64,000 nucleotides of DNA, taken from the NCBI RefSeq assembly GCF_027744825.2, contig NC_071334.1:59525437-59589436 (forward strand), read 5' to 3'. Below the pieces are notes generated by a model. The model ran no database searches and was not told where the DNA came from. It was given only the letters and a program-made list of their open reading frames with translations. This DNA is from Synchiropus splendidus (lineage: Eukaryota; Chordata; Actinopteri; Syngnathiformes; Callionymidae). The translations under genes and the position numbers were made by a program. Of the stretch, positions 48,283-60,727 are shown one piece after another; the first letter of the stretch is position 1, and each line of letters begins with the position of its first letter.

Positions 48283-50915
48283 GTAAGTCTACTGTGTTTC
48301 AATTTCTCTGAGTGCTTTGTAAAACCTGTGTCATTGGTCAGGAGAAGTGTCTCACTAGGACAGGTTTAAGTTTCTCCTCCTCCTCATATCTCTTTTTCAT
48401 TTTCCTCATGGTCTTCCTGACACTTTCATTTTCTGTGTCAACTATCTCATTCATATTTCATTTCCTCATTATACATTCATGCCAGGCCAGGCTCTGAGAT
48501 GGATCACACTATGTGGGCGCACCTGTGATCAGGGTCAAAGGACAGAGTGTTGAACCGACTTATGTCATGTCGTGCAGACTGCAGCTCACTATTTTTTTCT
48601 TTTTTTCTTTTTAGAAAGATTAACCCCAAAAAATGGTGAACTTGTTTTGTCTACCAACTGAAGTAACCTTAGCTGGAATTGGGGGACATGGAATGAATGT
48701 TAGACTATTTTTGTTTCGTTGTGAATTTTCGTTTTGTTGTAAATTGAAAGGACAGCTTTAACTTTAAAACAAATCTGCTCAGCAGGTTTGACACATTTAC
48801 TGTAGCAATTCAAGAAGCACTGGTAAATATAACATCGATATAAAAGAGTTTTAAATATTTTCTAGGCTTTCAAATACGTTTTGAAGGCTAAATCACACAC
48901 ATTTGTCACACAAAAGAAAACAAGTCAAAACTTTTTACTGTACAGCTGTACATATAAGTGTTGACTGTTATTGTTGACAATAACTGATGTTTAGTTGGAA
49001 ATTTTGGTAGGTAAATTTATATTTATAACAGAAATAAGGAATTGTTTTGAAAACTGTCTTTGCTCACCAGTTTGCGACGCAAACAAAATATAATATGTGA
49101 ACTGACTGAAATATTCATCATTAACAGATGAGTCAATGACAATAGCATTTGCATCACTAACAAAAGCAAATAGCCTATTTTAAATGGTATTTACTGTACA
49201 AGTTATTGTCTGGTTTAAACTCTAAGCCAATAATGCGAATATCATTAAGACTTTATTCCTAACAGTTTTGCTTTTGTATCAGCCTCTTAAATGTTTTAAT
49301 CTTAGCTTGCTTAGCATATTAGCAACTTAAAAGTCTGTACAGCGAGTATTATAACGCCACTTCAGTTATTTAATAATAACAGAAATTCAACACATTTTCA
49401 AGTTTAGGAGCCACATTCAAATCGATATCAGTGATGTACAGTGATCATTTTTCTTATTAAGTCAGCATTGGAAAAAACATCAGGCTAGTAAATGTTCATG
49501 ACTCATCCAAATTTGTAAAATATTTCCGACATTTTCTGTGCTTTAAAAGGCATTGAAACACTCTTCCACAGTACTACAGTATATATGTCAGATTAAGTTG
49601 GGGAGCTACAACACCACTCTATTCACTGGATATTTAAAGAGAAGTGTTGATAATAATATGGCAGCCATAGAACACAAAATTACATTCAGTAAGCTAGTAA
49701 ATTACTTTCAGTTCATTAGTTTGTTTTGAAGTTTCAGGATTGGAATCAGAAACACAACATAAATAAAGAAGTGCGGTCAACGCCTGAGAGTGCTGCCTGC
49801 TTTTTAATTAAAGTGAATGGATCCAATGAAAAGAGATGCAGGCACCACAGTATGACATCATCGCCTCCCGCTTCTATTCTGAGGATGTAAAGCACCAACT
49901 AACTTCTGCTCGCTCACCACCATTCTGTCACGCTGCCGCTGTTTGTCTTACGTCTCAGCTTCCATGGCTTTTTCTGGCGGAAAACCGCTGGAAATGGGTG
50001 AAACTGTCAGTGGAAAGTCTGCTCTGGGGGGCTATTTTCTCTGTCCCTGAGAGGTCTGCTTTGGTACATAACGTTATCACTGACCAACTCTTCGGGCGAT
50101 AGGACTTCAGAGCAACACTTAGACCCACGTTCACCGACTGAGACTAAATTTGGCGCCAGTGACAACCACAGCATACCACACACACGTAACCAGGCACAGG
50201 AACACACACATTTGCACTCTCCCACACACACCAGTGGGGGAACAGCGGCAGCATATGGAGAAACTATTTTGGCCACGTTTAAACATGGCAGCCGTACCAG
50301 AGCTCATTTACTTAAACCACTTAAGCAGGGAGAAGACAGTGAGGGGAAACTTCTCATGACTCAATCAGCCAGGATTTCACTTTCTCAGATCATTGTTGAT
50401 TTTCTCTTTATATATCAGAAAAAAACAATGCTAAATAAAGACCATTTAAACGTGCAGAAGCTCAGAGAGCTGGTGGGAAACAAATCTATCTACATTTTCT
50501 CATCCCAGAAATATGAATTTCTGTAATGTCAACGAACCAAATTGCATATTCATTTTAAGAAAAGTGCTCACCAGCTCACACAGCACTTTGAGGGATGCAA
50601 ACCACTCTGTTCTGTCTCGATAACTCACACCGCACATTTTGCAGCATGAGCAAACAGGTTTGTGCTTTGCTACGCACAAACTCTGCACCTCAACCCCTTA
50701 GGCTGGAGGAGACGCTGCTTGTGAAGCTTGGGGGAATAACTAAAGAATATTTGGATGAATGTAGCATCAATATTTATAGAGTGTGAGCAACCATGGTGAA
50801 GAATGGTACAACAGGAAGATATTGAACAAACCATGTTTGCAGTGTATTGTGTAAACTTCCATTTGCTGAATCTCAAAACATCCACAATGCTAGCCAGATC
50901 ATTTTATAATTTTAA

Positions 50916-50950
50916 TTATTATTATTATGTTGTTGTTGTTGTTGTTGTTA
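50916..50950. repeat. (ATT)n followed by (GTT)n
   Basis: Two adjacent trinucleotide runs: four to five ATT units, then about seven TTG units. Confidence 0.85.
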
Positions 50951-50989
50951 AGTGTAACTACTGAATCATATGTTGTGATGGGAGGGCAA

Positions 50990-51112
50990 CTGGTTCAGGG
51001 TGGGTGTGTCCTGTCTTGACCCTTAAGTTGCAGAGTTGAGCTCCGACCCTCCCTGCAACCCAGAAATACCATGAATAAGCAGCAGAAAAGCAATGAATGA
51101 ATGAAATGTCGT
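50990..51112 (+). repeat. Degraded SINE/LINE 3' tail
   Basis: CTGGTTCAGGGTGGGTGTGTCC, a middle part ending GAGCTCCGACCCTCCCTGC, then ATGAATAAGCAGCAGAAAAG and AATGAATGAATGAA. This matches the fish retroposon end that runs CAGGGTGTGTCC...GACCCT...GGATAAGCGG-AGAAAATGAATGAATG (from memory). Confidence 0.55.
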
Positions 51113-51541
51113 ATTGTTTGACTGAGAGTGATGAAACAAAATGGAGTCAATGTGGTCATACAGTCACACCATAAACAATGGATACTTACATTACTTAATT
51201 CTTGAGCAGAGCTTGATCCAACTGTCTAAGCATCAACGAGATCCGATGAAAACTTTGATTAGAAAGTCACCAGACGTCGTATTTCTGTCTGCTTTTATTG
51301 ACGTTAATTAAACCCTCTGCCAGTGTCAGACAGCTGTCATGTAGCAAAGAGTACTGCTCATGAATTAAACATCAGACTAATGGCTGCGGTTGAGCTGCCT
51401 CCTCCTGCGGTAAAATGATGAGTTGTGAAGTGTGAAGTACTGTAACATAAGCGAGAGCAAAAGCAAATCTGGATCCATACACACACATATATATACAGTA
51501 CATATACATACATATACACAGTATACAGTATAGTATGTATA

Positions 51542-51544
<3 letters not shown>

Positions 51545-51632
<88 letters not shown>
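51545..51632. repeat. (AT)44 microsatellite
   Basis: A perfect 88-base AT run, preceded by a degenerate TATACA/CATATA zone from about 51478. It is self-complementary and so able to extrude cruciforms. The Ile-Tyr repeat open frame on the minus strand is an artefact of it. Confidence 0.97.
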
Positions 51633-51635
<3 letters not shown>

Positions 51636-53051
51636 TGTTTGTTTGTGTTTTGTAGTTTTGTACATCTAGCAGAGAACGGTGCTCCTCACTCCGGAGGAGA
51701 GTTCAGCCACAGTGTGGGAGGAATTTAGCTCATTCTCTTGAAAAGAGCTGGTGGAGATTGTTGGGGAGAAGGAAGTCTGGCCCTCTGTGATTAGATAGCT
51801 GCCTCCTTGACCTGATTGTGAGTAAGGATGGGTGCCTAAAAGGTAGATGACGTTGATCTGAAAAATAAATTCATCTTCTTCTGGGGATGAGCATCTGGTA
51901 GTCTCTGTACAGATCACCATATCTGACTGGACAGAGGTTCTCACAGGGTGATACTGTTGACTTTCAGGTAGCAGCCAACAACCTCTGTGGTAACTAACTG
52001 GCTAGATTACAGATGAATTGGAGATTAAAACCAGACTTGTAATCGGAGTGTTGTGAACATATTGTATCACTGCAGTTTGTAGGCCACTCGCTGGGACCCA
52101 GAAAAATGATACATACCAGCGTGTGTGTGTGTTTGAGTACGGTCCTGTAAATGAGTGTCGAGATTTTTCCAAACGTGTTTTCACTGATCTCATTGTACTG
52201 TCTGTGATGTGTTTACAAAAGTGACCTCAGGCCTTTGGACTTTTGGCGGTCCACGCTTTCACACTCACTCTCACATGACTTCAAATTACAGTCCAGATAT
52301 GGGGCTAGATGCTAAGTGAGGGTTATGGGTTTCCCGCTTTATGCTTTCAGCGTGTATGTGAGTCAGTGAAAACTTTGCAGCTGCTCCTGTGTTCACTATG
52401 ATCTGTTTGGATGACTGAAGTAATAATGGACATTTTAGAGGAAGCTTCTGGATCCACTTAGTGGGGACTTGCTGAGGGAAACAAACACGGCGGGGTGAAG
52501 CAGAAGTGGGGTACGACAGACAGACTTGGACAAAGATTTGTGACTGTGGCATGTTGAGGATAATGGGCTGCATTACGGTTGGTAAACACTAGTGGGGGTT
52601 GGGCCCCTTCTGGGCTGTTTACAGACGAACAAATGTTTAAGACACAAAACACTTGAAACCACATATATAATTAGAACGAAATGTGGGTGTCAAATTCACA
52701 CACAAATATTATTCTTTTTTAATTTATTTATTTTTTTCATACTCCTTCATTTTTATTCTTTCAGTAATTTTATTTTATATTCGCTAAATTGATCATTTTC
52801 ATCTAAGATAATAATAATTAAATCAGGTCACAGGTCATGGTTGCATGAAACTATAATCCAGAGCCATTTACTGAATCTTTGTGTTACAGTCAGTCCCCCT
52901 GCCACCAGCCTCAGTCAGGCATGAACAGGTCTTAAACAGACTGGTAAAGCTTTTAAAGGATTCGGCCAGCTTGTCATTTCTAACTCGCTTGGATGTGGGC
53001 TGATCTGAATTAACATTCATGGAATAGTGTATGACAGTAGTGTATGGCAGA

Positions 53052-53170
53052 GTATTTGGGGGGTAGTGGATAGTGCTACAACTTCAAGGAAGACGGTTGC
53101 AGGTTGCAGCCCATCCTCTGTCCTCAAGTGGGGAACAAGCAGTTGAAGATGATTCATGAATGTCAGTGCT
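53052..53170 (+). mobile_element. Possible tRNA-derived SINE
   Basis: GTAGTGGATAGTGCTACAAC resembles an A-box-bearing tRNA-like head. GGTTGCAGGTTGCAGCCCAT contains a B-box-like GGTTGCAGCCC, one base off GGTTCRANNCC. The end, GTGGGGAACAAGCAGTTGAAG followed by ATGATTCATGAATG, resembles a worn (ATGA)n tail. Length about 115 bases, degenerate. Confidence 0.45.
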
Positions 53171-56100
53171 TAGTGTTTGTTAGACCCAAATTTCCCTCTT
53201 TCAGTCCTTAGTCAATCACTTTCTCCGCGAACAGCCTACTAAAATAGTCTGGAAGAAACACTGCCATCTGGTGGGAGGAGGTCTTCACATTTCAGCCATT
53301 GAAGTCGACATGCATCATGGCAAATCAACTTGTTTATGGTCGATTCAGCTACAAAGAATTTAAATTTAATTTGAAACCAGGAATTTGGACTATGAGCTCT
53401 GGAGTCTGGAGGTAATACCAAATTGAGCTACTGTTTTTAAGTGTTTCTGCATGAAAATCTTCAGTAAAAATGGCAGGAATTTGGGGGAAATGGTATCATT
53501 GGCAGGGAAATATTTTTGGAGTCTCAAAGATGCACCCATTGTAGAATCTACTGTCCTGACCACATAAGATGTGGTTTAAAGACACCTAAATAGGCTGTCC
53601 TCATTCTACGCTCAGCAACACAGGGCTAGGCACCAAGCAATCTACACAGATCAACACGGACTCACCCAACTTTGCCGCCATCTTCTATTAATATTGTCTG
53701 CACCGTAAAGCACCGTGGGCTTTTACTATACTCTACCACTGTCAAGAATCACCCCGCTGAAGAGATTCCTCAGCAAAACATTTCTGACAACAGATCAATT
53801 TGAGCAGTATTGGTGGTTGCGCGCTGGGTTGGGATTTACTTCCTCTTCCGTGACAAGTTCATCTTGTTCTTCAACTTTTACTCCTGACATGAGAAATATG
53901 CCACGTGTCATAGCATAAATTTGTGTTTGTGTAACTGTCTGGTAGCTCCACAGGCTTCCTGAATTAGTGCCCTGCCTCCTACATATTTGGCCCCCTGCAG
54001 AGCAAGGACACTCAGGTGGCTAGGTCACTGCCAGACGCTCACTTTATGAACTGAAGCACTTTATAGGACTGGGGAGTGGCAAAGTCATTTTGTGTGGGTC
54101 GGAAGGTGGAGGAAAGGGGGGCAGGCATGACATGCCATCCAAAATTAGCAGCAGCTGTTTTGCGCCCAGTGAACATTCTGATTGTGCCTTACATCCTAGT
54201 GTTTCTATCAGCGATTAAGTCACCCAGACTTCAAACACTTTAAATGAGCTCTCCTGATTTTCAAAATGATTTCCATGACACACGAGCCAAAGCGGGAGGC
54301 AGAGACAGGCCGGGGCAAAGGTTACGCCAACAACTGGTTTGCAACTTAGCAGCTCCGGCTCTGAATACAGCAGACCACATAAACAACTGATTCTCCTATT
54401 AAGATTAAGTGAAGAGAGAGTGATTTACAGACGACTCCCACGCTCTTGTGTCTCCTCTCTGTATGGACATGATAGGTATCTGCTGCTATCACATGACTCT
54501 GACATGTAGGACATGGGAGCAATGTGCTAAGTTTGCATTTAAAGACAGCACCTCTGACTTCAGTCACGGTTCACATCCCAAAACCTCTTGTCAGCTATAA
54601 TATATTGCCAGTGTCACATGCAGTTGTTTAGTTTGTTTGAAAGTGTTGACCATTTATTCACAGAATCATCATGGCAACATGTGGTCCCCAAAGCAACAAA
54701 GCCAGATGATTTCATTAAAAAAATGATCTCACAAAAAGAATTATAGATGGTTCTTTCGACCAAATATTAAAGCAGTGTTGTTTTTCAACCAGTCTTAAGG
54801 TTCAAGCTGCTGAATGTGTACCATCAGCATCTTGGTTCATCACACTTGCTGAACCAAGAAGCAGAGTCAAGGGTTTGCCACTTGCTTTATTGCAAAAGTG
54901 ACACCATAAGAACAACTTAAGGGTTAGTTCAGGTCGGGATCAGGAGCTGACACAATCACCCGGTTTTCTATACGTTGTAAACACGGCTGGGGTGGGGACA
55001 GGCAGGGACCCACTCTCAAGTTACCTAAACCATGTTTTCCAGTGAGACGATCTGCCAACTGACCAAGGGTGTGATCGAACGCGCCACAGAAAGAAGAGAG
55101 GGGTGCAGTTGTGTGACACTTGCAGCTGAGCTGTGTGAAAGTGAGTCAGACAGTAGGAAGCCAGGACTATCACTAGAATTACAACACATTTCAAGCGCTC
55201 CTTTAGAGAACTGGCGGCAAGCATCATGACCAGATACGACTGTCACTTCAGACGTGTTATTGCCGACTTATAGCTTCTTGAATGCAGAGTCTAGATGACT
55301 AGCCTCAGACATCTGGTGACCATCCCTCAGCTAGCAAACCATCAAGGCTGCAGTGTCTGTGCGTGAGAGGTGCAGCTGTTTTCACAGCCTGTGGATCCTT
55401 GTAATGATGTGTTCCAAATTCTCTATTAATGTGGCACTGCTTTCTTTGAGTTCCCTAAAAAATTACAAGTTCATTACTCTTACCAGCTGCAGATGTAAAA
55501 GAAATGCATTCTGAAACCCCTGCAAACACCCATAAGTGAAATAGCTACCCTCCACCCCCCAAATAATATGTAATAGTGTGTTCATGGGAAGATACATTCA
55601 GCCTACCATCAAAGATAATTGCAATATTTCTTTCCCTCATTTATACTGGCAGCCTGATGAATTTAGTCTTTTTTCATTTTTTTCATTTTTCCTGAGTATT
55701 TATTTGCAGTATACAGGATGTATGCCAAAGTTGTGAAACTCTGCGGTTCAGCCCCCAGTAGTGTCCTGCTGGGAACCATCTTGTTTATGTTCCCATGCAG
55801 CCCCCCCACAGTTTCACCACATTGCTTTTATTATTTTTGTTTTGAGGTTGTCTCCCATTTAAATCCCAAGATGTCATTTATAACCATCACAAATGGGGAC
55901 TTGTTCTCTACAGTTGGAGCAGATTTGTCGAGGGTCTTCCTCAGTCAGCTTGTGCAGCCATCACCGCTGATAAACTCTGACCTTTGCACCCACAAATACT
56001 CCACTTCCTTCCTGCAGACGCCACAGATCATTTTTCTTCCAGTCAGCAGTTGCCTTATATTGTAGAGCATGATGCAATGGTAGATGTTTGAGTAACTGAC

Positions 56101-56455
56101 CATTTTTCATGATTATTTAATTACTATTAAAGCTATTTTATTCACTGCAGTGTTACATAACAAATCCCTCGGCAGATCAAAGATCACCTTTCACTCTTCA
56201 GCCGGATTATAAAATGTTAAAATAACCAATTTCTCACCTGTATTTGTGTTGCTGGGAGGATCGCCATGTCGTCATATTTTCACATCAGGAGAGTGAGACA
56301 GGCTTTGCTTTACCAATGTAAGGTTTAAAACAGAGTTTGAAATCATTTAGGAGCTTTGTGACAAATGGCTCATTAGGGGTTAAATTCAGACCCTTAACAC
56401 TCAGACACTGGACGGTGACCTTGTTTCTAACTCACTTGTCTGTTTTCTTCTTCAG

Positions 56456-56536
56456 GAGAAGCGAAAACGTCAAACAGAAATTGAGGAGAAAAGAAGCAAA
56501 CTTGATGAGCTGGTGTTACAGCTGCAGCATCTCAAG
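56456..56536 (+). CDS. palm2: Paralemmin (PALM2-like), second coding exon
   Basis: Acceptor CTTCTTCAG (to 56455), 27 codons, donor AAG/GTTGGT (56537). The first base begins a codon and the exon ends in phase 0. It reads EKRKRQTEIEEKRSKLDELV followed by LQLQHLK. EKRKRQTEIE and LQH are diagnostic of the paralemmin coiled coil. KRQTEIE with LDE favours PALM2 over PALM1, which has KRQAEIE with LED. The charged heptad-like pattern agrees with a continuous helix joined to exons one and three. It follows 8.2 kb of intron. Confidence 0.92.
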
Positions 56537-56818
56537 GTTGGTGTGCTAGAACGTTAGTGAGCGTGTGTTACAGAAACACACATGAAACTTAATTCTCTGA
56601 TTCATGTATTGCAAGGCTTGATGTGTTCACCGCTTGACAGTGACTGAATCGTTTTAATGCAGGAGGATCTAATGACAGTGGTGTGTTGAGGTTACACTCA
56701 CATCCGAGTTCAGCACCGCGCCACATTTATCCTGTAGTCCGTCCTTCAGCTTGGTGCAGCGCTGACTCCTCATGTCAAAGATAAAGCAGACGGAGGTCAT
56801 CATCATTCTCCTGCTTTT

Positions 56819-56837
56819 TCTTTTTTTTTTTTTATTT
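56819..56837. repeat. T-rich tract
   Basis: CTTTTTCTTTTTTTTTTTTTATTT, of unknown origin. Confidence 0.8.
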
Positions 56838-57179
56838 AATTACTCATCCATTGTATGAATCTGCACAAACACTGACCTCCAAGTGCTCTTGCTGGTGTGT
56901 GACCGTCCAAGTATTCATCAGAGCGGCACCATAACTATCTGTGTTTATTTGTACCAGTGAACGTCTATTTACACTTGAACTCCCACAGATGGTTTCTGCC
57001 AGCCACCACTGCAGCAGCCAAGACTGACTTGCATGGAAAATAAAGACTTGAGCTTCAAATAATAAGTGCAGAATGGAAAGGAAACACACTAGTGTGGACG
57101 GTTGGTTTGGGGGGTTTTCAGCCATTTATTTTTTCTTGAACACCTCAGCCTGCGAGAAAAAGTAATAAGTATTATTACT

Positions 57180-57365
57180 GTGTGCAGTGGGCAGGGGTCA
57201 GATTAGATCCTCTGAGAGGACTGCACCCACCTACACTAGCACCTTCATGTCGCACAGTGTGCCAGTGTTTGGTGCTGGTGCCTTCCTCTATGGGGTGGTA
57301 TGTCCCTCCATGCGAGCTTGGGTTTCCTCTGGTTTCCTCTCACAATCTTAAAACAGAGACCAAAC
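57180..57365 (+). repeat. LINE/SINE-derived fragment
   Basis: GGGTCAGATTAGATCC..., then TGGTATGTCCCTCCATGCGAG and CTTGGGTTTCCTCTGGTTTC followed by CTCTCACAATCTTAAAAC. The last part matches the common fish retroposon text GTGCGAGCGTGGGTTTCCTC-CGG...TCCTCCCACAGTCCAAA (from memory), also seen at 40.34-40.43 kb. Confidence 0.5.
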
Positions 57366-60028
57366 TGTCTATTATAAAACGTGATTGCATGCAAAAGGTA
57401 TTAACATGGTAACAGCCATCTTTTGTGTGCGTGGATGTTATTTCGGTACGTTATTTGAGTTACATAATACAAATAGTCTTTGACTCCGTGGCACTTCAGA
57501 TCAGTGTTTGTAATTATTTTTCACCACTCAAGAGCGGGTGTTTGGAAAACGCAGGATATTAAAACGCTGTACAGATGCTGAGTGGGCGTTGGAGTGGCTG
57601 TGGGTGCTTTTATTCTACAAACATTTGTTGGCCAGTTTTAATATTTGCCATGAAAATACATTCCTGTGTCTAATTAGAGCTCGTAACACACTCTGAATGA
57701 ATGAATCCTTTCTTAGATGGGTCATACATGACGCAGCTTTCCGGTCTTTAACACCCACTTATGGAAATATAGAGCGCTCAGCAGCATTGATTAAAGACAT
57801 ATGCACATGCTGGATTCAGGTCATTAGAGCTCCGTGCTCTCGGCAGACGTACGTGGAGGTTAACTGATATGTGGCTTCCATCAAAGGTCCAGTCCACAGG
57901 CAGCTGCGAAAAACAATAAATCTAATATCCTTTGCTTGTAAAATACCAAACTACAGTTTGAGCTCATATTAGTGTGCGCTAAGTTGTCACAACATTAGAG
58001 ATGCGCCTCTATACGGCGTTTAACTAAATCTAAAAAGCACTGTCCCATGGTTTAGTTGAACCACAGCAACGTTCCCACCCGTTTGAGCTTAGGTTCTTCT
58101 CAAGGTACTTTGGCATGTAAAGTCACAGTCATGCTACAGTACAGATACAGGATGTTTGGACAGGGTCACAGGTGACATCACTAGCATAAATCGCTCCAGT
58201 CCAAATGTCTGAACTCTGCTGAGAAGTCTGCTGAGAAATCAAAGCGGTTACTGGCATTCATCATCTCACCAAGCTGATCTGGTGGACCCAGAGACAGCTG
58301 TGTCCACGTCTCTTTTTGCTATCAGTACACATTCACTGTGCAAAATAGGCTACTATTATGACTCTCTAATCTGCCATTTCGAGTTTCCACCAACTTAAGA
58401 CCCGCGCCACAGCAGATTTACCTGTTGCATTTGTTGCTTTGTAAGTTGTATTTGTTGCTGGAAACCAACCTTCAAGCAGGCGTCATCAAATCTCAGACCA
58501 CCAGAGTTTGAGGCCAAGTGAGGACATGTTCTTCCACTCGCTGGTGTCAGAAGTGGGATTACTTTTGGATGTTATTCTGTTCTACTACTCCTGCACTGAC
58601 AACTGGTCTGAACACTAAGTGTGCATTGACTGAGACCACAGGCCCTTCACCCTGTTGCCAGAACTACGTACATAGAAAGTAGACGATAAATACTGTAACT
58701 GCACAGATATTCAGCAGACTAGCGATTGCAATATTTTCCCAGTCATCATCTCAAACTTGGGGTCATAGACCTAGACAACTACATGGGTTTGAGGGCAGGG
58801 ATGTCCAAACCTTTCAAAGGTCAGATGTTCCACTTGACATTCAGCATTCTTCATCAAAATTCAGCGCAGTTTAATTATTTAATAAAAATTATATAGAAGA
58901 TGCCAACCATGCTTTTCGTGGTTTGAAATTCAAATGAACTACCAAATGTTTTTAAGGTAAATATTTTGGGACACATGAATATCACATCACAAGTTCTCTT
59001 ATTCTCAAGTTAGAAACAGGTTTTAGGATTTCTGACTCAGCATCAATGCTGGGGTCTTGTCAAAAAGCGCTGATGTGACATTTTCTTTCACATTTGCAGT
59101 TTAAGAAACTCAGGTTGATGGAGGCTGTTCGCCATGTAAAACCGGACAAAGGCCACAAATGACCCTGTGGCCTGACACCCCTGCCCTATTGGTTTCAGAT
59201 GGTGACCACTAACATAAGCCTTTCTTGGTCATGTTCGCTCAGCAAGAGAAAATACAGTGGGTGAAAAGATAAATTAAGGAAACTAGCTGATCTACTGTTT
59301 TGACTCATAGTTATCACTTGTAAAAACAACAGCATGATAATTTCATCCATTCCTGTGGCTCTGTGTTAACATCTTGCATCCATTAGTGCAGTTCAATGCT
59401 CTAAAGATAAAAGAAGACTGAGGTCCCAACACTTGTAATCAAACCAAAGATCTCATATTTCTCCATCTCCCACTGATCTACAGCCCCTGAACTGTGTTTG
59501 CCTCCTACAAACACAACAGCAGCGGGCCTCCTCTCCAGATGTAATCAACATCTGCTCTTAGAATCCCATTTAATGGCAATTAGCTCTGAGTGCAGCACAG
59601 TCAGGCAGCATGAAGCTGCCTTTGTACTCTATTCTCCAGAGACTCTGAGGCCTGTGAGAGGAAAACAGAGTTGATAAGGAGAGAGACCTGAGTGTGCATG
59701 TAGCAACTGTTGCACCGTTCCAGTTGGCGGTTGCTTCCTCAGTTGCCGTTTGCTAAACCTGACTAAGATCCAGAAAAATCCACATCCTTTGGTTTATGAT
59801 TCGGATGTGTCAGAGGTCTACAGGAAGTGGAAAGTATGAGCATGAGAGAGATCAGAGAGCATTTAGAGGAAATGACTGGTCACTTACTGCACACTACTAT
59901 AAAAAGCATGGGCTTTGTTGGTAACAGACTACGGGAGTAATATTGAAGTGAAATCTGAAGAAAATGCATTGACAGATGCCATTTTCAAGCCACAGAATGT
60001 TTTGAAAAATACAGCATAAATGAGGCGA

Positions 60029-60079
60029 CAGGTTGATCCTGCCAATAATATATGCTTGTCCCAGAGATTAAACCATGCA
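60029..60079 (+). pseudogene. 18S rRNA 5'-end relic
   Basis: CAGGTTGATCCTGCCAATAA, then TATATGCTTGTCCCAGAGAT and TAAACCATGCA, correspond without gaps to the universally conserved start of eukaryotic small-subunit rRNA (CTGGTTGATCCTGCCAGTAG, CATATGCTTGTCTCAAAGAT, TAAGCCATGCA). I count 7 to 8 differences over 51 positions. After CCATGCA the similarity stops. No flanking rDNA is visible. It is a short, non-functional fragment inside PALM2 intron 2. Confidence 0.75.
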
Positions 60080-60605
60080 CTGGTCGAACAAGCAGTTCTT
60101 CTTAAAGGGCTAAAGTGTAAGCACCTTCTACCTCTGCACCGACTTACTTATATTTCATCGTGTATATTTCATTTTTAATATCATTCATTTTCATTTTATT
60201 AAACTATGATTAATATTACTTTTATAAATAATAATAAATAAATATACATTTATAAATATATATATTTTATTTTTATTTAACTTTTTATTTTTCTTCTTTT
60301 AAACTTCAAACCAGAATGACAGTTAGTACAAGAGGATTTGGGAAAATGAAGAGTGACATAGACATGTTTTGAAGTATTTGTCAACCCCTGACAACAACAC
60401 GCTTTACTCATGGGTGGCTAAATCTTCAAATATCATCCATACCCCAAGGAGACCCCCAAGGAGAGCTCGCTTGATGATGTCTGAAATGTAGATACAAGAG
60501 TTTAAAAAATCAACTCAATGATAATGTGCCAGAATACACAAAAGTAACGTATTCTAACATGTTTTCTAACTTGTCAAATCATTCAAACATGTTTTTGTTC
60601 CACAG

Positions 60606-60727
60606 TCTAAAGCCATGCGGGAGCGCTGGCTCCTTCAGGGGATGGGAGCTGATGAAGAGGAGGTCCGGCGGAAACAGCTGGATCTGGATGAAGAACATGG
60701 GAGGAGGATGGAAGACATGATACAGAG
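60606..60727 (+). CDS. palm2: Paralemmin (PALM2-like), third coding exon
   Basis: Acceptor TTTTTGTTCCACAG (to 60605), 122 bases, donor AG/GTAAGA (60728), ending with two bases of a codon. It encodes SKAMRERWLLQGMGADEEEV followed by RRKQLDLDEEHGRRMEDMIQ. SKxxRExWLLQG is the most conserved paralemmin motif, and the acidic DEEE then RRKQ matches PALM2. The three exons together give 84 residues plus a partial codon of the N-terminal coiled coil. The next exon, expected to begin with an LE-EI-type heptad, is not found before 64000, so the gene continues to the right. In mammals PALM2 also makes read-through products with AKAP2. Nothing here tests that. Confidence 0.92.

Larger units (their letters stand above)
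48283..56455 (+). other. PALM2 intron 1
   Basis: 8.2 kb, AT-rich. It contains (AT)44, trinucleotide runs, and SINE/LINE tail fragments (separate entries). No further exon with paralemmin sequence is seen. Confidence 0.7.
56537..60605 (+). other. PALM2 intron 2
   Basis: 4.1 kb. It holds a retroposon fragment (57.19-57.36 kb), an 18S rRNA-like relic (60.03-60.08 kb) and AT-rich sequence at 60.15-60.30 kb. A block at 59.53-59.62 kb containing TTTAATGGCAATTAGCTCTG looks like a candidate conserved homeodomain-type element, judged by eye only. Confidence 0.6.

Noticed and set aside
51372..51665. Ile-Tyr repeat frame on the minus strand
   Set aside because: Direct translation of the (AT)44 array.
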